Positions 29,636 to 35,493 of a stretch of 35,493 nucleotides of DNA are shown here, one piece after another (within the stretch, counting starts at the first letter, position 1; each line of letters starts with the position of its first letter). The notes under the pieces are model-generated. The model worked only from the letters and a program-made list of their open reading frames with translations, made no database searches and was not told the DNA's origin. Made by a program: the position numbers and the translations under genes. Location of the stretch: contig JAZNIS010000070.1 in NCBI GenBank assembly GCA_045577635.1, positions 1 through 35,493 of the forward strand, written 5' to 3'. Source of the DNA: UBA6345 sp045577635 (lineage in GTDB: Bacteria > Bacillota > Clostridia > Christensenellales > UBA1242).

Positions 29636-30665
29636 TATTTTTATTATTTTTCTTAAAATGTTTTTTAAATTTTTTCTTTTTATTTCTGTTAAATTTAGGA
29701 TTATTATTTTCTACATTAGTTTCATTATTGCCAACTTCTTCGGCAGTTTCAACAACTTCTTCTTCGGTTTCCAACCCACCAAACTCAACTTTAAAAGCTG
29801 GGGTTGTATCGTTTTCGCTAACAAAATTAACATTAGAGTAATCTGGCTCAACTTCTTCAATTTTACCATCAAATTTAACATCTTTTAATTCGTAAGTTTT
29901 GGTAACAACATCGTCACCTTCAAACTTAACATCACAAAGTTTTTTTAGTAGATTATTATAAACAACAGTACCAACACCATCTGGTGTTTTTACTTTGCTA
30001 TTTATTTTAGGCATTTGTTTTGTAACCTCAGAATAAACTTCGTTTTCGTAACTTAAACAACACATTAATCTGCCACAAACACCACTAATTTTTGTTGGAT
30101 TTAAACTTAAATTTTGAGTTTTTGCCATTTTAATTGACACTTTATCAAAGTTGTTTAAATATCTTGAACAACAACAAACTTCGCCACAATTGCCTATTCC
30201 ACCAACAATTTTTGCCTGATCTCTAATACCTATTTGTTTTAATTCAATTCTGCTTTTTAGTTTACTTGCTAAATCTTTTACAAGTTCTCTAAAATCAACC
30301 CTATCTTCACAAACATATGTAATAACTATTTTTTGACCATCTAGGGTAAATTCGCAATCAACAAGTTTCATATCTAAACCATGTTTAGCAATTAAATCTT
30401 TTGTTACAGAAACCACTTCATCTAATCTAGATTCCAACTTTTGCATTGTTTTAATATCGTTATTAGTTGCTTTTCTAACCACATTAGATAGTGGTGCAAC
30501 CAAACTTTCTGGTTCAACTTCTTTATTTTTTTCACTAATTTCAGCAATAATATTTCCATTAGGGGTTTCAACAACCACCTTATCAGAAACAGCTAATTTT
30601 AAACCATTAGGTGAATAATAATAAGTTTTACAGTTATTTTTAAACTTAACTCCTACTACTTCCAT
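29628..30665 (-). CDS. ricT: RicT (YaaT), PSP1-domain regulator of RNA processing
   Basis: A 345-residue PSP1 C-terminal domain protein. In Bacillus, RicT with RicA and RicF forms an Fe-S-containing complex that works with RNase Y in mRNA maturation and promotes Spo0A activation. The Cys-rich signature is present: NCGEVCCCSRYL at about 155-168 and VCGRLMCCLSYE about 35 residues later. The C-terminal 60 residues are an acidic Glu/Asn stretch ending in a Lys-rich tail (NRNKKKKFKKHFKKN), which is longer than usual. GGAGG lies 10 nt before the start, inside the end of holB (10-nt overlap). Having ricT and spo0A in one window is notable but they are 11 kb apart. Confidence 0.94.
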   Translation of the reverse strand: MEVVGVKFKNNCKTYYYSPNGLKLAVSDKVVVETPNGNIIAEISEKNKEVEPESLVAPLSNVVRKATNNDIKTMQKLESRLDEVVSVTKDLIAKHGLDMKLVDCEFTLDGQKIVITYVCEDRVDFRELVKDLASKLKSRIELKQIGIRDQAKIVGGIGNCGEVCCCSRYLNNFDKVSIKMAKTQNLSLNPTKISGVCGRLMCCLSYENEVYSEVTKQMPKINSKVKTPDGVGTVVYNNLLKKLCDVKFEGDDVVTKTYELKDVKFDGKIEEVEPDYSNVNFVSENDTTPAFKVEFGGLETEEEVVETAEEVGNNETNVENNNPKFNRNKKKKFKKHFKKNNKNNA

Positions 30666-31630
30666 TTATGTTTAACCTCCAACATATTAATTAAAAAGCC
30701 ATCTATTACCGCATTTATGTTGCAGTTACTTTTTAGTTTGTTTTGAGAATCTAAAATTTTTGAATGAATTAATTTTAATGCTTTAATACTAAAACCCGAT
30801 TTTTGATAATCTTCAATTTTGTCTTTATTAATCACCCTATCGGTAATGCCTGTTTTTACATATAAAACATCTAGCATAATTAAACTTATTTCATCAAAAA
30901 TTTCATTAACCCTATCTTTATATTCGGCAATTTTACTAGAATACCTTAAAATTTCACCACTGCCATTTAATTTTAAAACAGTGTTAAAACACAATTCTTT
31001 AATTTTAATAAAATCTGCATCGTTAACAATTTTTAATGCCTTTGTTAAATTTCCTTGTGCCGATGAAACATAGGTTTTAACATCTCTTGGTTTTAAAGTT
31101 GAATTTTTTAAAATAAAATTTTCAACTTGTAAATCCGAAAGTAATGGAATATTAATTGATTTAGATCTGCTTTTAATAGTGTTTAAAATGTTTGCCGGAT
31201 TAGTTGATGTTAAAATAAACATACTTGTTTTTGGTGGCTCTTCCAATGTTTTTAAAAGTTTGTTTTGTGCTTGAACTGTTGATAAATCAAAATTATTTAT
31301 AACAAATATTTTTTTACTAGCTTCTAGTGGATATATATATGCTTTTTCAACAATTTCATTAATATCATCAACCACCAAACCCTTTTTGCTATCTTTTGGA
31401 AAAAACAACACATCACTATGAACAGCTTTTTCAACTTTTAAACAAGTGCTACAATTATTACAACCTTCACTTTCACATAACACTTGTTTTGCAAATTGTT
31501 TAGCAAGATAATTTAAATAAACTTCATCCTGACCACACAAAAGGTAGGCATGGTTTAACATACTTTCCTTTATATCATTACTAATTATTAACTTTAAACT
31601 TGAATCTTTATATAAATTATTAAATTCCAT
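30656..31630 (-). CDS. holB: DNA polymerase III delta' subunit
   Basis: A 324-residue AAA+ clamp-loader subunit. Seen are a Sensor-type LLKTLEEPPKTSMFILTST segment, NTIKSRSKSI at the place of the SRC motif (Cys replaced), and a four-Cys zinc module (CESEGCNNCSTC). The P-loop position reads LLCGQDEVY, without GKT, consistent with delta' acting as a non-hydrolysing stator in some bacteria. The start at 31630 fits family length and the N-terminus. A reading from 31693 would add 21 residues unlike the family. No ribosome site precedes either start; a promoter -10 ends 7 nt before the ATG. First gene of the holB-ricT-trmN-rsmI operon. Confidence 0.9.
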   Translation of the reverse strand: MEFNNLYKDSSLKLIISNDIKESMLNHAYLLCGQDEVYLNYLAKQFAKQVLCESEGCNNCSTCLKVEKAVHSDVLFFPKDSKKGLVVDDINEIVEKAYIYPLEASKKIFVINNFDLSTVQAQNKLLKTLEEPPKTSMFILTSTNPANILNTIKSRSKSINIPLLSDLQVENFILKNSTLKPRDVKTYVSSAQGNLTKALKIVNDADFIKIKELCFNTVLKLNGSGEILRYSSKIAEYKDRVNEIFDEISLIMLDVLYVKTGITDRVINKDKIEDYQKSGFSIKALKLIHSKILDSQNKLKSNCNINAVIDGFLINMLEVKHKWK

Positions 31631-31637
31631 CTTAATT

Positions 31638-31666
31638 ATTTTAACACAATAATTTTTAATTACCAA
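31638..31666 (-). promoter_or_regulatory. Promoter of the holB operon, predicted leaderless
   Basis: On the minus strand TTGGTA (31666-31661), an exact 17-nt spacer, then TAAAAT (31643-31638) preceded by TGT. The holB ATG starts at 31630, 8 nt past the -10, so the transcript would begin at or within one or two bases of the start codon. Confidence 0.55.
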
Positions 31667-31737
31667 ATAATAAGAGTTTTTAAAGTTAAACAAAATTACT
31701 ATCTACTGTGAATTTATTAAAATTTATTGTTTTTATT

Positions 31738-31765
31738 TTGTCAAAATAAATCAATTTGCTACAAT
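31738..31765 (+). promoter_or_regulatory. Sigma-A promoter of the MFS gene
   Basis: TTGTCA (31738-31743), a 16-nt spacer, then TACAAT (31760-31765) preceded by TGC. AAGGAG at 31787-31792 lies 6 nt before the ATG. The promoter is divergent from that of holB. Confidence 0.65.
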
Positions 31766-31798
31766 TAGGTTGTACTAGAAATTTTTAAGGAGAACCAC

Positions 31799-33103
31799 AT
31801 GTTAAAACTTAATAAAAAAAGAACTTTTTATATTGGGTTTTCGTTTTTTACCATACTAATGTTATGGCAAGTTTACAACTACTATTGCCCAATGTTTTTA
31901 GAAGAGTTGCTAAAATCAACCTATGGTGCAGGTGATTATAACTACATTATAGGTATTATTATGGCATTAGATAATATTTTAGCTTTATTTATGTTGCCAT
32001 TGTTTGGTGCAATATCCGACAACACAAACTCTAAATTAGGAAAAAGAATGCCTTACATAATTATAGGCACAGGGCTTTCAATAATGTTATTCCCTTTTAT
32101 TCCTTTCCTATATATTAAAAACAGTTTAGTTGGTGTTGCCATTATGATGGGTTTAATTTTACTTGCCATGAATGTTTACCGAAGCCCAAGTGTTGCTTTA
32201 ATGCCAGATGTTACACCAAAGCCATTAAGAGCACAAGCAAATGCAATTATTAACTTTGTTGGTTACATTGGTGCAATCATTGGTGCATTACTTACCATTG
32301 TATTTACTAAAAAATTAGAAGATGGTGTTAGTTTAGTTAGAGATTTAACTTTATGGCCATTTATAATTGTTTCAGTTTTAATGCTTGTTGCATTAGTTGT
32401 GTTAGTTTTAAAAATTAGAGAAAATAAACTAGCCGAAGAAATGGCAGAAGAAATGGCAGAAGGCGAAAAATTAAGCGAAACCGAAGAAAGCATTACCGAC
32501 GATAAACCACTTGGAAAAACCGACAAATGCAACCTATGGCTACTAATTTTTAGTGTGTTTTTATGGTACTTTGCTTTTAATGCAGTTGAAACCTTTGGTA
32601 GTTTATATGCAAAAAATGTATTACACACAAACAGTTGGGGACTTGCTACAAGTGTGCTTGCCATTGCTAGTTTGCTTGCATTTTTACCAGCAGGAAAACT
32701 TACTGAAAAAATTGGTCGTAAATACAGCATTGTTTTAGGTTTAGGATTAATGATTGCTAGTTTATTTGCAGCATTATTCGTTAAAGAATTTGGTATTATT
32801 TTAATTTTATTATTTGCAGTTGCAGGTGTTGGTTGGGCAATTATAAATGTTAACTCCTACCCAATGTTTGTTGAACTTAGCACAAATAAAAATTTAGGTA
32901 AATTCACAGGTTATTACTACACTGCTAGCCAAATAGCTCAAAGTATTACACCTATCATTATTGGTTTTGTTATGGACTGGCTTGGTTACAAAGCATACTT
33001 CCCTTATGCAACAATTTTTATGACAATTGCTCTTATTGTGTTTATGTTTGTTAAAACACCTAAAAAACAAACAAAGCCAACCAACAAAGAAAATAAAGAA
33101 TAA
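31799..33103 (+). CDS. MFS transporter, GPH/SLC45-like sugar:cation symporter type
   Basis: A 434-residue transporter with about 12 hydrophobic segments in two halves. The loop after helix 2 reads GAISDNTNSKLGKRMPYII, the D-x-T-x-S-x-x-G-R/K-R signature of glycoside-pentoside-hexuronide and SLC45-type carriers, and a second R-K-rich loop (LTEKIGRKYSI) lies in the second half. The central cytoplasmic loop is acidic and contains a small duplication (AEEMAEEMAEG). A sugar substrate is likely from family, but which one is unknown, and no sugar catabolic gene is adjacent. Monocistronic: own promoter, AAGGAG site and terminator. Confidence 0.85.
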   Translation: MLKLNKKRTFYIGFSFFTILMLWQVYNYYCPMFLEELLKSTYGAGDYNYIIGIIMALDNILALFMLPLFGAISDNTNSKLGKRMPYIIIGTGLSIMLFPFIPFLYIKNSLVGVAIMMGLILLAMNVYRSPSVALMPDVTPKPLRAQANAIINFVGYIGAIIGALLTIVFTKKLEDGVSLVRDLTLWPFIIVSVLMLVALVVLVLKIRENKLAEEMAEEMAEGEKLSETEESITDDKPLGKTDKCNLWLLIFSVFLWYFAFNAVETFGSLYAKNVLHTNSWGLATSVLAIASLLAFLPAGKLTEKIGRKYSIVLGLGLMIASLFAALFVKEFGIILILLFAVAGVGWAIINVNSYPMFVELSTNKNLGKFTGYYYTASQIAQSITPIIIGFVMDWLGYKAYFPYATIFMTIALIVFMFVKTPKKQTKPTNKENKE

Positions 33104-33106
33104 TAA

Positions 33107-33138
33107 AAAAAACACTTTATTAATTTAAAGTGTTTTTT
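33107..33138. terminator. Bidirectional Rho-independent terminator
   Basis: An AACACTTTA/TAAAGTGTT stem (33111-33119 with 33126-33134) with A-rich and T-rich flanks. It lies between the MFS gene and the convergent membrane-protein gene, whose C-terminus overlaps the right arm. Confidence 0.82.
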
Positions 33139-34001
33139 CTTTTACTTTTTATTCCTGTAACAATCATAATTATTGAAACTGTTATAGCAAACCCTATAAC
33201 TACAACACCTGTGCAAGAAAGCATTATTTGGCTAAACAACGGAGATGCTTCTGCCCCAAAAGTTGTAAGCATTGTGCTTTCAAGTGTTAATATTGATACT
33301 GCACCAGCAATTAAAGAAACACATTTTGTTGCAGTATAAACAGGACTTTTATATTTTCTAAATTTAATAATGTTTACAATTGCAATAGTAAAAGCTGTAA
33401 AAGTATATGCAGCCATTGCAATTGTTGTAATCATATTATGATAAAATGTTCGGTTGAAATAAATCATAAAAAATAAAATACCGGCTAAAACAATGTTTAT
33501 AAACAACAAAACCCAACCACACAAAATGTACTTATTAATTTCGGTTTCAGATTGTTGACTAACCTGATTTTTACGGATGTAATTAACCAAGTAAAACCTA
33601 ACAACAGCAAGAATAATATAATATGCAAAAAGTGAAAAAAACCAAAATGACTTATGATAAAAACCTAGTCCCAACTGAAAAATAGCAAAAGCAAGATTAA
33701 ATATAAATGAAACATAAAGCGACACTGTAATCCTTAAATTAACATCAGAAAACCACCTTTGCAAATATTTGTTGTCCCTTTTAAATTCTTTAAAAAAATT
33801 AATTATTCTGGGAATTCTAAAACAAATTACCAACAAAACATAAAATGCAAGCAAATATGAAATTATTGCAATTATAGATTCCGTGCCCAAATAAATTAAA
33901 GAAAACACTAAAAAAGCAACCGACAACGGTAACAAACATATTATCACTGCCAAATGTGGATATATTAAATTTAACCCTATTTTCTTCCAATCAATATTCA
34001 T
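33120..34001 (-). CDS. Uncharacterised polytopic membrane protein
   Basis: A 293-residue protein with about eight hydrophobic segments and a basic C-terminus. Recognisable features are a conserved-looking opening (YPHLAVIICLLPLSVAF), a charged loop RDNKYLQRWFSDVNLR between helices 2 and 3, ITTIAMAAYTFTAFTIAI and LTLESTMLTTFG. I recall similar proteins in gut Clostridia but know no function. It is not an obvious transporter of a named family. The ribosome site is weak (TGAGTG). It lies on the same strand as the ABC operon, 82 nt after it with no terminator seen between, so it may be the last gene of that transcript. Confidence 0.75.
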   Translation of the reverse strand: MNIDWKKIGLNLIYPHLAVIICLLPLSVAFLVFSLIYLGTESIIAIISYLLAFYVLLVICFRIPRIINFFKEFKRDNKYLQRWFSDVNLRITVSLYVSFIFNLAFAIFQLGLGFYHKSFWFFSLFAYYIILAVVRFYLVNYIRKNQVSQQSETEINKYILCGWVLLFINIVLAGILFFMIYFNRTFYHNMITTIAMAAYTFTAFTIAIVNIIKFRKYKSPVYTATKCVSLIAGAVSILTLESTMLTTFGAEASPLFSQIMLSCTGVVVIGFAITVSIIMIVTGIKSKRKNTLN

Positions 34002-34083
34002 ATTACACTCATTACAACATAGAATAAAATTTTCAACAAATCAAAAATTAAAAAAATATAAAAATTATCTTATTATGTTTTTA

Positions 34084-34455
34084 TTATTCTTTAAAACCAA
34101 AAAACATAGGTATTAAAAATAATAGCATGATTAAACCTGCAACACCAACTATTAATCCCCATGCAATTAAGTTCCATGCCATAATCATAGCCATACCTAA
34201 TCCAAAAACCAATGCTGATAGCACAGCATAAGAAATTTTACCAACAAACTTCCAATTTATTGGTTTTCTGTTGTGTGCAGTATTTATATAGCCAATAGTT
34301 CCTAATGAAAGCAAAGCAATTGCACCTATTGCAGTTGTAACAATTCCCAATTCAAATAATTCCCACTCCTCAATTAAAGCCATACACATCCCTAATGAAA
34401 ATAACAAACCAGCCACAACACAAACAATTAAAATTACAAATTGATTTTTTTTCAT
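34084..34455 (-). CDS. Small membrane protein with internal duplication, in ABC operon
   Basis: A 123-residue protein with four hydrophobic segments arranged as two similar halves. F-S-L-G-M-C-M-A near residue 20 corresponds to F-G-L-G-M-A-M-I near 86, each followed by W-x-L and G-rich hydrophobic helices ending in LL-x-L. AAGGATG is a clear ribosome site. It begins 18 nt after the ABC permease stop codon, so it is likely cotranscribed and may be an accessory of that transporter. No named family recognised. Confidence 0.75.
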   Translation of the reverse strand: MKKNQFVILIVCVVAGLLFSLGMCMALIEEWELFELGIVTTAIGAIALLSLGTIGYINTAHNRKPINWKFVGKISYAVLSALVFGLGMAMIMAWNLIAWGLIVGVAGLIMLLFLIPMFFGFKE

Positions 34456-34473
34456 AATAAATTAACATCCTTT

Positions 34474-35271
34474 TTAAATTAAACTTGATTTTTTCAATAT
34501 AAAATAACTTGCAACACCTATTCCATACCCAAATAAAGCAGAACCCACAGAACAAAGAATAACATTAATCACCGTACTATTTAACGGGGTAATAATAGGA
34601 ATCATCATAAACATAAGCATTCCAATAGCAAATGACACAATTAATGATAGCCATAATTTTTGTTTTGCAAAAACACTTGCAAGAACATAAATAGATGAAA
34701 AAATTCCAACCAATAAAATTTTTGAAAGTACACACATAACAACATTTAGAGCAGTTGCTCCTTCTAATGTAAATGATAGTCCAGCAATAGCTCCACCAAT
34801 CATTGAGCCAATAAAGAAAGCCAAAATCATACATGCACAAGCAATAAAGCAAACTATACTTTTTGAAATTACATAATCATCTTTTTTACTTCTTATAGTA
34901 AATAAATTTTTCACATACCCACTTCTAAAATCTTCACCAACAAACAGGCATACAAAAACCGAAATAAAAAAGAACATCATATTTATATTACACATACTTG
35001 TAATATCCATAGCCATTGCTTGTTCGCCACCACTAACCGAGCCAATTATTTGCCAAACATTTTTAAACCCTTCCATAATGGTTTCTTCCCCTGTTTGAGG
35101 ATTAACACTAACTGTTCCATCCATCATGGTGGTCATAACCAAAATTAATATTGGCATAACAAATGAAGCAAATATCATAATGTAAAACAAAGGTGAAACT
35201 AATAATCTTTTAAAATCTACACCAAGCATGCTTTTTATTCTTTTCTTAAAAGTATTTTTTTCAAAATCCAT
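34474..35271 (-). CDS. ABC-2 type transporter permease
   Basis: A 265-residue permease with six hydrophobic segments. After a short cytoplasmic start with VDFKRLLVSPLFY there is TM1 and a long extracytoplasmic loop containing SVNPQTGEETIMEG. Then FFFISVFVCLFVGEDFRSGYVKN carries the F/E-D-F-R-x-G motif typical of ABC-2 permeases of antimicrobial-peptide exporters. GGAGGTG lies inside the end of the upstream ATPase gene, 2 nt gap between stop and start. Its closest functional analogues export or detoxify peptides; the substrate here is unknown. Confidence 0.85.
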   Translation of the reverse strand: MDFEKNTFKKRIKSMLGVDFKRLLVSPLFYIMIFASFVMPILILVMTTMMDGTVSVNPQTGEETIMEGFKNVWQIIGSVSGGEQAMAMDITSMCNINMMFFFISVFVCLFVGEDFRSGYVKNLFTIRSKKDDYVISKSIVCFIACACMILAFFIGSMIGGAIAGLSFTLEGATALNVVMCVLSKILLVGIFSSIYVLASVFAKQKLWLSLIVSFAIGMLMFMMIPIITPLNSTVINVILCSVGSALFGYGIGVASYFILKKSSLI

Positions 35272-35273
35272 TT

Positions 35274-35493
35274 TTACTTTACACCTCCATCATTTGCCAT
35301 AAGATTAATATAATATTCCTCAAGCCCAATTTTATCGGTTTTTAGTTCGTTAACAATTACATTATTATCATATAAATACTTAACAACTTCTTCAGGGCTT
35401 GTAGCATCGTAAACCCTTAAAAATTCTTTTTGTTCATCTTCTAAAATTTTTGAATATTTTTTATTTAGGATTTCTTTCGCCTTTTTCATATCT
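35274..35493 (-). CDS. ABC transporter ATP-binding protein (C-terminal fragment, cut by window edge)
   Basis: The reading frame is open to the window edge, so this is the last 72 or so residues of a longer protein, not a small gene. It shows KKYSKILEDEQKEFLRVYD, then a ferredoxin-like C-terminal module (SPEEVVKYLYDNNVIVNELK) and ends with GLEEYYINLM, the usual C-terminus of ABC-2 exporter ATPases. The Walker motifs lie outside the window. Adjacent to the permease with a 2-nt gap, so ATPase and permease form one transporter operon. Confidence 0.75.
   Translation of the reverse strand, partial: DMKKAKEILNKKYSKILEDEQKEFLRVYDATSPEEVVKYLYDNNVIVNELKTDKIGLEEYYINLMANDGGVK

Noticed and set aside
32263..32730. 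155-codon minus-strand reading frame
   Set aside because: Antisense of the MFS gene; Ser/Thr-rich shadow of hydrophobic helices.
35274..35489. A complete 71-residue gene at the right edge
   Set aside because: The frame continues to the window edge and the product looks like the C-terminus of an ABC ATPase, so it was called as a partial gene.

Overview
This is a low-GC, Gram-positive chromosomal segment. It carries spo0A, spoIIR, sleB, ypeB, a sipL-like gene and spmAB, so the host is an endospore former. The SipL-type (SPOCS + LysM) coat anchor, rather than SpoVID, and the very AT-rich, Asn/Lys-rich coding style point to Clostridia, probably an uncultured gut-type lineage. Genus or family cannot be read from the sequence. 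All genes read with the standard code. I saw no rRNA, tRNA or CRISPR.

Layout. (1) 1-10.9 kb: a type IV secretion/conjugation edge with a VirB2/TrbC-like pilin (minus) divergent from a VirD4/TraG coupling ATPase (plus), then a 2636-residue membrane-anchored surface protein with Ig-like modules. No relaxase or VirB4 lies inside the window. (2) 10.9-18.2 kb, all minus strand: a Rho-like protein whose ATPase motifs are lost, then (in transcription order from the right) spo0A, a zinc-ribbon/acidic-tail protein, veg, sipL-like, spoIIR, sleB and ypeB. (3) 18.2-21.5 kb, plus strand: an unknown two-domain protein divergent from spo0A and a DUF5050-type lipoprotein, separated by an intergenic region with a candidate minus-strand small RNA. 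(4) 21.5-31.7 kb: the origin-proximal housekeeping block known from Bacillus (holB-ricT-trmN6-like-rsmI and metG-tatD-ksgA), all minus strand, interrupted by plus-strand spmA-spmB and a HAD phosphatase. A HopA1-like protein follows ksgA. (5) 31.8-35.5 kb: an MFS transporter, then minus-strand membrane proteins and an ABC transporter whose ATPase is cut by the window edge.

How it fits together. Spo0A starts sporulation, and RicT belongs to the complex that in Bacillus promotes Spo0A activation and mRNA processing. SpoIIR triggers sigma-E. The sipL-like gene has a good sigma-E-type promoter just upstream, which fits that order. SpmA/B and SleB/YpeB act late, in core dehydration and germination. 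A single perfect 0A box lies between spo0A and its divergent unknown neighbour.

The most unusual item is the Rho paralog (10927-12006). It keeps the Rho N-terminal and RNA-binding domains and a recognisable ATPase fold, but has no P-loop, has lost the usual Walker B aspartate and ends early. It has its own strong vegetative promoter. Other points of interest are the coupling protein beside a giant surface protein, a receiver-pocket substitution in Spo0A, a candidate small RNA, two promoters predicted to give leaderless mRNAs, and a zinc-ribbon/acidic-tail protein.
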